A stretch of 64,000 nt of DNA from contig NCGF01000010.1 in assembly GCA_002281485.1 (NCBI GenBank), positions 1 through 64,000 of the forward strand, in the 5' to 3' direction. Below, one piece after another: positions 47,592 to 55,570 of the stretch. Made by a program: the position numbers and the translations under genes. The stretch comes from Sphingomonas sp. 28-66-16 (lineage in GTDB: Bacteria > Pseudomonadota > Alphaproteobacteria > Sphingomonadales > Sphingomonadaceae). A model generated the notes under the pieces. The model saw only the letters and a list, made by a program, of their open reading frames with translations, was not told where the DNA came from and did not search any database. The first letter of the stretch is position 1, and each line of letters opens with the position of its first letter.

Positions 47592-48360
47592 ATTTCAGCA
47601 TTTCATCGGTGGCAGTGATCATCTTCGAGTTGACCTCGTAAGCGCGCTGGGTCTCGATCATGTCGACGAGTTCCTCGACGACATTGACGTTCGAACCCTC
47701 GAGCATCCCCTGACGGATGTTGCCACGGCCGTCCTGGCCGGCGATGCCGAGATTGGCGGCGCCGCTCGCGGCGGTTTCGACCAGATAATTGTCGCCCTTG
47801 GCCTGGAGCCCCGCTGCATTGGGAAAGTTGGCGATCTGGATCTGGCCGATCTCGCTCGGCTCGGTCTGGCCCGCGATCGTCGCCGATACGGTGCCGTCGG
47901 TACCGATCGTGATCGAGGTCGCGCCTTCGGGCACGGTGATCCCGGGCTGGACCTGATAGCCTTCCGAGGTGACGAGCAGGCCCTGCGCCGAACGCGAGAA
48001 ATTGCCCGCGCGGGTGTAGCCGAGCGTCCCGCCGGGCAACTGCACCTGGAAGAAGCCGTCGCCGTCGAGCGCCAGATCGAGCGAGTTGCCGGTTTGCGCC
48101 AGCGTGCCCTGCGTTTCGATCCGCGAGGTGCCCTGAATCTTGACGCCGGTGCCCAGATTGAGGCCGGTGGCATATTTGCTTTCGGCGGTGCTCGGCGCGC
48201 CCGGGGCGGTCACGGTCTGATAGGCGAGCGTTTCGAACGCCGCGCGATCACGCTTGTAGCCCGTCGTGTTGACGTTCGCGAGGTTGTTCGAAATGACGCG
48301 CATCCGCATGTCCTGGGCGTCGAGCCCGGTCCGTGCGATATGCATTGCAGCGCTGCTCAT
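47572..48360 (-). CDS. flgG: Flagellar distal rod protein FlgG
   Basis: A 262-residue distal rod protein, the standard length. RVISNNLANVNTTGYKRDRA at the N-terminus and NVNVVEELVDMIETQRAYEV at the C-terminus are the rod/hook helices; GDGFFQVQLPGGTLGYTRAG is the family core. It joins rod to hook. Eleven bases after flgF on the same strand. Confidence 0.97.
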   Translation of the reverse strand: MSSAAMHIARTGLDAQDMRMRVISNNLANVNTTGYKRDRAAFETLAYQTVTAPGAPSTAESKYATGLNLGTGVKIQGTSRIETQGTLAQTGNSLDLALDGDGFFQVQLPGGTLGYTRAGNFSRSAQGLLVTSEGYQVQPGITVPEGATSITIGTDGTVSATIAGQTEPSEIGQIQIANFPNAAGLQAKGDNYLVETAASGAANLGIAGQDGRGNIRQGMLEGSNVNVVEELVDMIETQRAYEVNSKMITATDEMLKYVNQNI

Positions 48361-48371
48361 GACTTATCCCC

Positions 48372-49118
48372 TTATGACGGCAGGCGCATCAGCGATGCGC
48401 CGCTTTCGTCCATGGTCTTGGCTTCCTTGATCAGGTTCGCCTGCACTTCGTAGCTGCGCTGGTTCTCGATCATGTCGACCAGCGCCTGGGTAAGATTGAC
48501 GTTCGACCCCTCGAGCGCGCCGCTTTCGAGCTTCGCCTCGAGATCGGTCGGCAGGGCGCCGCCGCCGCGCACGTGCAGCAGATTGTCGAGCCCCTTCACG
48601 GTGTCCGATCCTTGCACGCTGGCCAGCTTGATCCGATCGATCACCTGCGGTGCGGCGCCGGCCTCGGCGCCGATCGGGATGATCGCGACACTGCCGTCGG
48701 GGCCGATCGTCACCTTCTGCGCCGGCGGCACGGTGATCGGGCCCCCCGACCCGATCACCGGGAAACCGTCGCCGGTTTCCAGCACGCCCGACGCGGCGAT
48801 CGAAAGATCGCCCCGCCGGGTATAGGCCTCCTGGCCGTCGCTCGCCTGGACGGCGATCCAGGCATCGCCCGTCACCGCCACGTCGAGCGCGCGCCCGGTC
48901 TGCTGGATCGTCCCCGGGCGCCGGTCGGCGTCGGTGACTTCCTCCGATGCCGGCTGCCGCGCGAGCAGGCCGGGTCCCTTGACGCTCAGCTGATCGAACA
49001 CCACCCGATCGGCGCGAAAGCCGATCGTCGAGGCGTTCGCCATATTGTTGGCGATCGCCGCTTGCGCCGCCATATGACCCTTGAGGCCCGACGCCGCGGT
49101 GTAAACCAGCTTGTCCAT
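48372..49118 (-). CDS. flgF: Flagellar proximal rod protein FlgF
   Basis: A 248-residue rod protein: MDKLVYTAASGLKGHMAAQA, then AIANNMANASTIGFRADRVV, GDAWIAVQASDGQEAYTRRG and the C-terminal NVNLTQALVDMIENQRSYEV. It forms part of the proximal rod with FlgB and FlgC. Located between flgE and flgG as usual. Confidence 0.96.
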   Translation of the reverse strand: MDKLVYTAASGLKGHMAAQAAIANNMANASTIGFRADRVVFDQLSVKGPGLLARQPASEEVTDADRRPGTIQQTGRALDVAVTGDAWIAVQASDGQEAYTRRGDLSIAASGVLETGDGFPVIGSGGPITVPPAQKVTIGPDGSVAIIPIGAEAGAAPQVIDRIKLASVQGSDTVKGLDNLLHVRGGGALPTDLEAKLESGALEGSNVNLTQALVDMIENQRSYEVQANLIKEAKTMDESGASLMRLPS

Positions 49119-49142
49119 CCGATCAGCCTTGCCCGTTTATGG

Positions 49143-50408
49143 TTACTGAAGATTGAAGATCGTCTGCGAGAGCTGCTTGTCGGTATCGAGCGCCTTGGCA
49201 TTTGCCTGGAAATTGCGCTGCGCCGCGATCAGCCCGACGAGTTCCTCGGTGATGTCGACGTTGGAGCGTTCGATCGTCCCCGCGAGCAGCCCGCCAAAGC
49301 CGTTCGAATTGGCCTCGCCGAGAACCGGTTCGCCCGACAGCCCGGTCGACGACCAATAGCTGTTGCCGAGCTGGCGCAAGCCTGACGGGTTGGAGAAATT
49401 GGCGAGCGCGACCTTGCCGAGCACCTGCGATTTGCCATCGGAGAAGCTCGCCTTGACGAGGCCGGCCGAATCGACCGTGACGCCCTGCAGTTGACCGACG
49501 GCGACGCCGTCCTGGCTGCGAGCGGCGACGTCGAACGGCGCCGACAGCTGGGTCGTCGCGGTGCCGAAGTCGATCGCGATGGTTTGCGTCGTCGGGCTGT
49601 TGGCCGGGGTGAACGCGTCGTACGGGGTGGGGCCGGTAGGCGCAGTCAGCGTCCCGGACGCATCGAACGTCACCGTGACGGCGGCGGTGCCGCCCGAGGT
49701 CAGGGCCGTATCGCCGACGAAGCTGTAGACCGACCAGTCGCTGGTCGGCGGGGTGCCGGCGGCGGCGGTCTCGCGGCGGAAATAGTTGGTCAGCGTCTGG
49801 GCATTGCCCTCGGCGTCGTAGATCGTCGTCTGCGTCGAATTATTGTAGCTCGACGGATCGAAGCGATCGAATGCCGCCGCGGTCGGCAGCGCGCCGCCGG
49901 CCGGAAGGTTGACCGAGAGCCCGACATTGGCCGTCGCCACCGGGGTACCGCTGGTGGCGGGGAGCCGCAGGCTGATGGCCGAGCCAAGCCCCGAGGCGAC
50001 GACCGCACCGCTGCCATCGACCGGATAGGCCTGGAGATGGCCGCCCTGGCCATCGACGACATAACGATCGGCATCGACGAGGAAGGCGCCGTTGCGGGTA
50101 TAGTTCACCGCCGGGCCGTCGAGCTTGGGCTTGACCGCGAAGAAGCCGTCACCCGAAATCGCGAGATCGAGCGAGGACTGGGTCTGGACCAGATTGCCCT
50201 GGCTGAACTGCTGGCGGTTCGCCTTGACGACGGTGCCCGAGCCAACCGCCTGGGTGGGATTGAGCGCGACGCTCGAGGCGATCACGTCGGCGAACTCGCT
50301 GCGGCTCTTCTTGAAGCCGTTGGTCGAGACGTTGGCGAGATTGTGCGAAATCGTCGAGAGATCGGTCTGGGCAGCCTGGAGGCCGCTGAGCGAAGTGTAG
50401 AAGGCCAT
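49143..50408 (-). CDS. flgE: Flagellar hook protein FlgE
   Basis: A 421-residue hook protein: MAFYTSLSGLQAAQTDLSTI, SHNLANVSTNGFKKSRSEFA, and the C-terminal VDITEELVGLIAAQRNFQAN. The variable middle is Thr/Ser-rich and surface exposed. Length is normal. A 41-base gap separates it from flgD with a GGAGATAACAC ribosome site. Confidence 0.96.
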   Translation of the reverse strand: MAFYTSLSGLQAAQTDLSTISHNLANVSTNGFKKSRSEFADVIASSVALNPTQAVGSGTVVKANRQQFSQGNLVQTQSSLDLAISGDGFFAVKPKLDGPAVNYTRNGAFLVDADRYVVDGQGGHLQAYPVDGSGAVVASGLGSAISLRLPATSGTPVATANVGLSVNLPAGGALPTAAAFDRFDPSSYNNSTQTTIYDAEGNAQTLTNYFRRETAAAGTPPTSDWSVYSFVGDTALTSGGTAAVTVTFDASGTLTAPTGPTPYDAFTPANSPTTQTIAIDFGTATTQLSAPFDVAARSQDGVAVGQLQGVTVDSAGLVKASFSDGKSQVLGKVALANFSNPSGLRQLGNSYWSSTGLSGEPVLGEANSNGFGGLLAGTIERSNVDITEELVGLIAAQRNFQANAKALDTDKQLSQTIFNLQ

Positions 50409-50449
50409 CGTGTTATCTCCTTGGCAAAGCTGAAATCAGGGGTGGAAAA

Positions 50450-51133
50450 CTAGCCGATCTGGCGGACGGCGGTGGTGGGTATCTGGCCGATGCCGGGCAG
50501 CGTGAGGATCGCCGGGCCGCCCGACGGCATCGACACCGAATCGACCGGCGCCCAGACGAGCGCGGTGCTGTCGACCTTGGCGCCATTGTTGTTGGCGGTG
50601 GCGACGATCGTGAACGGACCCGCGCCGGCGCTGGCGCCGGCTTCGGTGAGCCCGTCCCAATCGAAATTGACCGTCCCCTTGGGCTGGGCGCCGAGCGACA
50701 CCGACTTCACGATCTGGCCGCTGCCATCCTGGATGGTCACGCGGACATCGGTCGCGTCGCCGCCCAGTTCGACCGCACCGGCGAGGCCGCCGCTCGCGCG
50801 CGGCCAGGCGGTGTTGCCCGGGGCGAGCACGGTCCGCCCGACATAGCTGAGCGCGTCGCTGGTCGACGTGCCCGACAATTTTTCCTGGATCGCCTTGAGC
50901 GTCGTGTTCATCTCGCTGATCCCGGCGACGCTCGAAAACTGCGCGAGCTGGGTCAGCTGCTGGGTGGCATCGACCGGATCGGTCGGATCCTGGTTCTTGA
51001 GCTGCGCGGTCAGCAGCTTGATGAAGTCGTTCTGGGTCAGCGTATCCGCCTTGGCGGCGGTCGTCACCGTCGGGCCGCTGTTGCTGCGGCCAATCCCCAG
51101 GTTCGAAAGCGTGGTATCGAAGGCAGTCGCCAT
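50450..51133 (-). CDS. flgD: Flagellar hook cap/scaffold protein FlgD
   Basis: A 227-residue hook-assembly cap. The conserved N-terminal piece is LTQNDFIKLLTAQLKNQDPT, then DPVDATQQLTQLAQFSSVAG, followed by a beta-sandwich (TVNFDWDGLTEAGASAGAGP). It caps the growing hook and is discarded afterwards. Two bases after flgC. Confidence 0.95.
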   Translation of the reverse strand: MATAFDTTLSNLGIGRSNSGPTVTTAAKADTLTQNDFIKLLTAQLKNQDPTDPVDATQQLTQLAQFSSVAGISEMNTTLKAIQEKLSGTSTSDALSYVGRTVLAPGNTAWPRASGGLAGAVELGGDATDVRVTIQDGSGQIVKSVSLGAQPKGTVNFDWDGLTEAGASAGAGPFTIVATANNNGAKVDSTALVWAPVDSVSMPSGGPAILTLPGIGQIPTTAVRQIG

Positions 51134-51135
51134 GA

Positions 51136-51552
51136 TCAGCGTCCCAGCTTGAGGGTATCGAGGATCAGCGACTTGGCGGTCTGCATCACCTCGACATTGT
51201 TTTGGTAGTTTCGCGCGGTCTCCATCATGTCGACGAGCTCGCGGGTCTCGTCGACGGCGGCTTCGAAGACGTTGCCGTCCTTGTCGGCGAGCGGATTGGA
51301 CGGGTCGTAGCGCTTGACCGGCGCGTTGCCGGCCTGGACGATGCTTTCGACGTTGACCGTCGACAGACCGGTGGCCTTGTCGAATTCGGTGCGGAACACC
51401 GGCTTCATCGTCTTGTACGCGTCGGCCGCCGACCCCGAGACGACCCCGGCATTGGCGAGGTTCGACGCGGTGGTGTTCATCCGCACCAGCTGCGCCGTCA
51501 TCGCGCGCCCGGCGACCTGGAAGATGTTGAGGGGATGATCGGCCATGCTCAT
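51136..51552 (-). CDS. flgC: Flagellar basal-body rod protein FlgC
   Basis: A 138-residue proximal rod protein: FQVAGRAMTAQLVRMNTTAS, NLANAGVVSGSAADAYKTMK, and C-terminal VDETRELVDMMETARNYQNN. The ATG overlaps the flgB stop (ATGA); a second ATG at 51546 is possible. Length is standard. Confidence 0.96.
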   Translation of the reverse strand: MSMADHPLNIFQVAGRAMTAQLVRMNTTASNLANAGVVSGSAADAYKTMKPVFRTEFDKATGLSTVNVESIVQAGNAPVKRYDPSNPLADKDGNVFEAAVDETRELVDMMETARNYQNNVEVMQTAKSLILDTLKLGR

Positions 51553-51902
51553 TCGCCCTTCAGCGCGCGGGTGATCTGGCCGATCCGCCCGTTGAGGAAC
51601 GACAGCGTCGTCTGATAGGCGACGGCGTTTTCGGCAAAGGCGGTCTGCTCGGTCGAGAGCTCGACGGTGTTGCCGTCGAGCGAGGCCTGGACCGGCACGC
51701 GATATTTGGTCGCGCCGTCGATCGTCGCGTCGGTCAGCCCCTGCGGCCCCTTCGCCGCGTTCATCGCGGCTTCGAAATCGATGTCGCGCGCCTTGAAGCC
51801 CGGCGTCGATGCATTGGCGATGTTGGACGCAAGCAGCCCCAGGCGCCGCGAACGCACCTCGAGCGCTGCGCCATGCACGCCAAAAAGAAGGTCATCTGCC
51901 AC
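51549..51902 (-). CDS. flgB: Flagellar basal-body rod protein FlgB
   Basis: A 117-residue proximal rod protein: LLASNIANASTPGFKARDID and TLSFLNGRIGQITRALKGE. The GTG at 51902 with GGAG nine bases upstream gives the family N-terminus VADDLLFGVHGAALEVRSRR; the longer frame to 51950 would include the sigma-54 promoter. First gene of the flgBCDEFGHIJKL run and led by that promoter. Confidence 0.94.
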   Translation of the reverse strand: MADDLLFGVHGAALEVRSRRLGLLASNIANASTPGFKARDIDFEAAMNAAKGPQGLTDATIDGATKYRVPVQASLDGNTVELSTEQTAFAENAVAYQTTLSFLNGRIGQITRALKGE

Positions 51903-51941
51903 CGTGGCGATCTCCGCACAAAATTTCTGCGTGACCCACCA

Positions 51942-51957
51942 AGCAATCACCGTGCCA
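51942..51957 (-). promoter_or_regulatory. Sigma-54 promoter of the flgB operon
   Basis: On the minus strand TGGCAC, five bases, TTGCT, with GG and GC spaced by exactly ten bases, the RpoN -24/-12 consensus. The expected start of transcription is about 30 bases ahead of the flgB GTG. Expression of the whole minus-strand flagellar operon would therefore need RpoN and an activator. Confidence 0.85.
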
Positions 51958-51986
51958 ACATCGCCACGATCGTCGAAAAACCCTCA

Positions 51987-52048
51987 TTGCCCGGCAAAGC
52001 GCGCGCGCCCGGCAATATCCCCGGCAAGATCGTGCCGGTTGCCGGCAA
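51987..52048. repeat. CCGGCAA repeat array between divergent sigma-54 promoters
   Basis: CCGGCAA occurs at 51991-51997, 52009-52015, 52021-52027 and 52042-52048. The first is part of the palindrome TTGCCCGGCAA and the last of TTGCCGGCAA. Spacing is 18, 12 and 21 bases. The array is 40-105 bases upstream of one sigma-54 promoter and 55-115 bases upstream of the other, where an enhancer for a sigma-54 activator would lie. It resembles the ftr sites bound by FlbD in Caulobacter. Confidence 0.65.
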
Positions 52049-52101
52049 GCCCCCGGCGCGTGGCGGCGAGATTGCCGCGGGCGCCGCGGTGCCCGACCAA
52101 T

Positions 52102-52117
52102 TGGCGCGCGCCTTGCT
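52102..52117 (+). promoter_or_regulatory. Sigma-54 promoter of the second stator-flgA operon
   Basis: TGGCGC at 52102-52107, five bases, TTGCT at 52113-52117, with GG and GC ten bases apart. Transcription should start about 12 bases past the GC, that is at about 52128, immediately at the ATG at 52129, so this mRNA may have almost no leader. Confidence 0.8.
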
Positions 52118-52128
52118 ACGCGGGGGCC

Positions 52129-52797
52129 ATGATAAGCCAATCCCTGTCCGGGGCGCTCGCCCCCTATCTCGATCCCGTCGCGCTCGGCATCGTCGGCGGC
52201 GGGACGCTGCTCGCGATCGTCTTGCGCACCGAGACGCGCGATCTGGTGCGCGCCGTCCGCGCGCTCGGCCTGCTCGCGCGGCGACGCTTCGATGCCGAGC
52301 CGCTGCTGGGGCAGATCGCCGCGCTTGGCCGGATCGCGCAGCGCCACGGCGTGATGGCGCTCGATCGCTCGGTGATCGTCGACGCCGATATCGCGGCCGG
52401 GATCGCCGCAATCGTCGACGGCGGCGATCAGGCGACGGTGACGGCGTTGCTCGAACATCGCCGCCGCGCGCGCGCCGAGCGCCATCTTGCCGCCGCCGAT
52501 GTCTGGGCGGCGGCGGCCGAAACGGCCCCCGCGATCGGGATGATCGGCACGCTGATCGGGCTCGTTCGGATGTTCATGGCGATGAACGATCCCGCCGCGA
52601 TTGGCGGGGCGATGGCGATCGCGCTGCTCGCGACGCTCTATGGTGCAGTGCTCGCCAATCTGGTGGCGATGCCGGTCGCCGCGCGGCTGCGGCGGATGGC
52701 GCGCGAGGAGGCGTTCGAGCGCCAGCGCCTGGCCGCGCCGCTGGCGGCGCTGGCGGCCCGCGAAATGCCCCGCCGGCTCGATCGGGCAGCGGCATGA
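52129..52797 (+). CDS. Second MotA/TolQ/ExbB-family stator subunit
   Basis: A 222-residue membrane protein. The C-terminal helix pair has the MotA pattern (TAPAIGMIGTLIGLVRMFMA, then AMAIALLATLYGAVLANLVA) with a long cytoplasmic segment between helices one and two. It is shorter than the MotA at 42.2 kb and only distantly similar. Its stop overlaps the next gene (ATGA). Position between the flg operons argues for a flagellar role and not a Tol or Exb one. Confidence 0.85.
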   Translation: MISQSLSGALAPYLDPVALGIVGGGTLLAIVLRTETRDLVRAVRALGLLARRRFDAEPLLGQIAALGRIAQRHGVMALDRSVIVDADIAAGIAAIVDGGDQATVTALLEHRRRARAERHLAAADVWAAAAETAPAIGMIGTLIGLVRMFMAMNDPAAIGGAMAIALLATLYGAVLANLVAMPVAARLRRMAREEAFERQRLAAPLAALAAREMPRRLDRAAA

Positions 52798-53363
52798 CCG
52801 ACGATTTCTTCCCCGATCGGCCGACCGGCCGCCCGATCTGGCTGGTGACGCTGGCCGATCTCGCGCTGCTGCTGGTCGGCTTCTTCGTGCTGGTGCAGGC
52901 CAACCAGACGCTCGACCGCAAGGCGCTCGCCGATGGCCTTCGCGCCGGCTTCGGCGTGACGGCGACCGCGCCGTCGGCCGATGTCGCGCGTGACATCAGG
53001 CCCGATCCGATGCCCGTCGGGGCCGCCTCGGTCGAGGGCTTCGCGCCCGGATCGAGCATGCTGCCGCGATCGCCCGAAGCGCTGATCGGCTGGGCGCGCG
53101 ACGCGACGGGCGATCCGCGCGTGATCCTCGAGATCGCGGGATCGGTCGATCGGTCGACGATCGACGTCGACCGTGCCTCGGGCAGCGGCGCGGTGCTTGC
53201 GATCGATAGGGCGCGCGCGGTCGCGGTGGCGCTTGCCGCCGCCGGTGCGGTGCCGGGGGATCGGATCGCGATCCGCGCGGCCGCCGGTGATGCCGGCCGG
53301 CCGGGCCGCCGGGTGATGCTGACGATCGGCTATGTCGGAGACCGGGCCGGAGACCGGCCATGA
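52794..53363 (+). CDS. Second MotB-like stator subunit with degenerate OmpA domain
   Basis: A 189-residue protein. The membrane helix IWLVTLADLALLLVGFFVLV has the Asp of MotB/PomB proteins. The periplasmic part is a shortened OmpA-like domain in which the GHTD loop reads EIAGSVDRS and the final NRRVE reads GRRVMLTI; peptidoglycan binding may be weakened. It overlaps the upstream MotA-like gene (ATGA), confirming the pair. Coupled to flgA downstream. Confidence 0.82.
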   Translation: MTDDFFPDRPTGRPIWLVTLADLALLLVGFFVLVQANQTLDRKALADGLRAGFGVTATAPSADVARDIRPDPMPVGAASVEGFAPGSSMLPRSPEALIGWARDATGDPRVILEIAGSVDRSTIDVDRASGSGAVLAIDRARAVAVALAAAGAVPGDRIAIRAAAGDAGRPGRRVMLTIGYVGDRAGDRP

Positions 53364-53428
53364 TTTGCCGCCCGGCAACGCGGCCTTGCCGCTTCGCATT
53401 CGACCCCCTTGTCCTGTTGAAGGAGACG

Positions 53429-53959
53429 ATGATGATCCGCTTGTTCCTGTGCTCGATGCTGGTGGCGACGCCCGCCCTGGCCCAGACCGGCTTCCAGGAT
53501 GTCACCCAGCTCGATACTGCCGTCGCGACGTTCACGGGCCAGCCGATCGGCGCCGAGGGGGGGCCGCGGACCGCGATCGACAAGCGCCTCAAGCTCGCGC
53601 CGTGCCAGATGGTGGCGCTGTCGTGGCGCGCCGCCAATCACGATTCGGTCGTGGTGACGTGCCAGTCGCCGGCGTGGAAGATCTATGTGCCGGTGCTCGT
53701 CGCACCCACGCCGGTCGCGCCGCGCCCCGAAACGGTCGCCGCTGCCGCCGTCGAGAAGCTGCCCGTCGTCATCAAGCGCGGCGATCCGGTCACGGTCGAG
53801 GCGGGCGCGCCGGGCTTTTCGATCACCCGTGAAGGCATCGCCATGAGCGAGGCCGCCCCGGGCGGTCGCTTTCTCGTCAATGTCGATGGCGTGAAGAAAC
53901 CGATCCAGGCGATCGCGGTCGACTCCGGCCGCGCAACCCTGCCCGGTTACACCCAATAA
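53429..53959 (+). CDS. flgA: Flagellar P-ring assembly chaperone FlgA
   Basis: A 176-residue periplasmic protein with a signal peptide (MIRLFLCSMLVATPALAQ). DKRLKLAPCQ and KRGDPVTVEAGAPGFSITRE, then GGRFLVNVDGVKKPIQAIAV are the SAF-domain marks of FlgA. It helps FlgI polymerise. AAGGAGACG precedes the ATG. Followed by an AT-rich tract with a T-run at 53957-53966. Confidence 0.92.
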   Translation: MMIRLFLCSMLVATPALAQTGFQDVTQLDTAVATFTGQPIGAEGGPRTAIDKRLKLAPCQMVALSWRAANHDSVVVTCQSPAWKIYVPVLVAPTPVAPRPETVAAAAVEKLPVVIKRGDPVTVEAGAPGFSITREGIAMSEAAPGGRFLVNVDGVKKPIQAIAVDSGRATLPGYTQ

Positions 53960-53996
53960 TTTTTTCTAAAGCTTCGCCGGGGCCGGTCGTTTCCTT

Positions 53997-54017
53997 CTTC
54001 GTGTGCTGAACACGAAG
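53997..54017 (+). promoter_or_regulatory. Hairpin in the flgM leader
   Basis: CTTCGTGT at 53997-54004 and ACACGAAG at 54010-54017 form a perfect 8-bp stem with a 5-base loop. It ends where the GGTGGAG ribosome site of flgM starts and has no T-run after it, so it is more likely a translational or operator element than a terminator. Confidence 0.45.
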
Positions 54018-54025
54018 GTGGAGAC

Positions 54026-54322
54026 ATGGTGGATCCCTTAGGCCCCAAGACGGTAAGAGCGAACGATCAGCGCCTGGCGCCGGTCGGTGCCGTCGCGGCC
54101 ATCAAGGCGCCGCGAAGCGCGGTGGCCGAGCCGGCAGGCGTGGCTGCGTCGGCGCTTGCCGCGGTCGTCGCCGATCTGGCGACCAGCCCGCCGGTCGACG
54201 CCGAGCGCGTCGCGCGGATCAAGCAGGCGATCGCCAGTGGCCATTATCCGATCACGCCCGAATCGATCGCCGACCGTCTCATCGCCCTCAAGCTGAACTG
54301 GAGCCCGCATGACCCGTCGTGA
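54026..54322 (+). CDS. flgM: Anti-sigma-28 factor FlgM
   Basis: A 98-residue FlgM. The C-terminal sigma-binding helices are recognisable (DAERVARIKQAIASGHYPIT, then PESIADRLIALKLNW) after a disordered N-terminus. It holds FliA inactive until it is exported through the finished hook. It overlaps flgN by 14 bases and is three genes upstream of fliA's own operon block. Confidence 0.9.
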   Translation: MVDPLGPKTVRANDQRLAPVGAVAAIKAPRSAVAEPAGVAASALAAVVADLATSPPVDAERVARIKQAIASGHYPITPESIADRLIALKLNWSPHDPS

Positions 54323-54623
54323 CGCCCTGGTGCGTGTGATCGAGGCGCTCCATGCCGAAATCGCCGCGCTCAAATCGAGCGACGTCGCCGCGCTCGAAGC
54401 CGCGACCCGCGCCAAATTGCTCAGCATCGACGCGGTTGCCGCCAGCGACGACGGACCGCCCTCGGCCGATGTCCGGCTGCTCGCCGAAGAGGCGCACCGG
54501 CTCAACGAAACCTGCCGGATCTACGTCAATCTGATGAGTGCCAATGTCCGCCGCCGCCTGCAGCAGCTCACCGGCGACAGCGGCGGCTATGGCAGCCGCC
54601 AGCCTGCCAACGCCTACGCCTGA
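54309..54623 (+). CDS. flgN: Flagellar export chaperone FlgN-like protein
   Basis: A 104-residue all-helical protein: ALVRVIEALHAEIAALKSSD near the start and LAEEAHRLNETCRIYVNLMS near the end, the pattern of FlgN, the chaperone for FlgK and FlgL. Sequence conservation in this family is weak, so position after flgM is part of the evidence. ATG 54309 lies inside the end of flgM. Confidence 0.78.
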   Translation: MTRRDALVRVIEALHAEIAALKSSDVAALEAATRAKLLSIDAVAASDDGPPSADVRLLAEEAHRLNETCRIYVNLMSANVRRRLQQLTGDSGGYGSRQPANAYA

Positions 54624-54664
54624 TCGGCTGGCGCGGGCGCGCGATCGCGCGTCGGCCCGATAAC

Positions 54665-54680
54665 TGGCACGATCTTTGCT
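54665..54680 (+). promoter_or_regulatory. Sigma-54 promoter of the transglycosylase-flhA-fliA operon
   Basis: TGGCAC at 54665-54670, five bases, TTGCT at 54676-54680; GG and GC are ten bases apart. It is 33 bases ahead of the ATG at 54713. No CCGGCAA copies are seen in the 90 bases upstream. Confidence 0.85.
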
Positions 54681-54712
54681 GATCTTGTCCCTGCAACAGG
54701 GGTAGGATCACT

Positions 54713-55567
54713 ATGGGATCGATCAACGTCAATCCGGTCGCCAGCCGCGCAGGCGCGGTGCAGTCGGCGATCGCGCTGGCATCCGCGAAGACGGGCATTG
54801 ATTTCAATTATCTGCTTGGTCAGGCGCAGGTCGAAAGCGGCCTCAACGCCAATGCGCGCGCGGGCACGTCGAGCGCATCGGGGCTGTACCAGTTCATCGA
54901 CCAGAGCTGGCTCGCGGTCGTCAAGAAGCACGGCGCCGAGCACGGGCTCGGCTGGGCTGCCGACAGCATCCAGCAGGGCGCCGGCGGCAAGCTGACGGTG
55001 GCCGATGCCGGCACCCGCCAGGCAATCCTCGCGCTGCGCAACGATCCCGAGGCGGCGTCGCTGATGGCCGCCGAACATGCCGCCGACAACAAGGCAGCGA
55101 TCGAAGGGTCGCTCGGCCGCACCGCCACCGGCACCGATCTTTACATGGCCCATTTCCTCGGCCTGGGCGGCGCGCGCAGCTTCCTTCGCCAGCTCGACAG
55201 CAATCCCAACAAGATCGGCGCGGCGCTGTTCCCGGCGGCCGCCAACGCCAATCGCAACATCTTCTATGCCGGCAATGGCCAGCCGCGGACGATCGCCGAC
55301 ATCTACCAGCGCTTCGCCGCCAAGCTCGACAAGGGTGCCGCCGATGTCGGCGCGACCGGGCTCGCCTCGGCGAAGCTCGATCCCGGCACCGCGACCGATA
55401 CCGAGATCATTCCCGGCAATGGCGAGAGCCAGAGCGGCGCGACCCACTGGGCACAGGCGACGCTCGACCAGCTCAACGGCGGCGCGCGACGCGCCGAGAC
55501 GGTGCTGCGCCCGACGCCGGACAATGCCCGGCTCGCCTATATGATGCTCGCGAGCATGGGCGGTTAA
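54713..55567 (+). CDS. Lytic transglycosylase (SLT domain), flagellar
   Basis: A 284-residue protein. The SLT domain spans about residues 22-150 with the catalytic Glu in LLGQAQVESGLNANARAGTS, then ASGLYQFIDQSWLAVVKKHG and DLYMAHFLGLGGARSFLRQL. No signal peptide is evident, so export may go through the flagellar system. It likely supplies the peptidoglycan-cutting activity missing from the short FlgJ. Led by a sigma-54 promoter and four bases ahead of flhA. Confidence 0.9.
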   Translation: MGSINVNPVASRAGAVQSAIALASAKTGIDFNYLLGQAQVESGLNANARAGTSSASGLYQFIDQSWLAVVKKHGAEHGLGWAADSIQQGAGGKLTVADAGTRQAILALRNDPEAASLMAAEHAADNKAAIEGSLGRTATGTDLYMAHFLGLGGARSFLRQLDSNPNKIGAALFPAAANANRNIFYAGNGQPRTIADIYQRFAAKLDKGAADVGATGLASAKLDPGTATDTEIIPGNGESQSGATHWAQATLDQLNGGARRAETVLRPTPDNARLAYMMLASMGG

Positions 55568-55570
55568 GCG

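Noticed and set aside
53957..54017. Rho-independent terminator after flgA
   Set aside because: The T-run precedes the hairpin and none follows it, so the order is wrong for a terminator.
53960..54025. Sigma-28 promoter (TAAAG...GCCGG) ahead of flgM
   Set aside because: The two boxes are only 11 bases apart instead of about 15 and the second box is a poor match.
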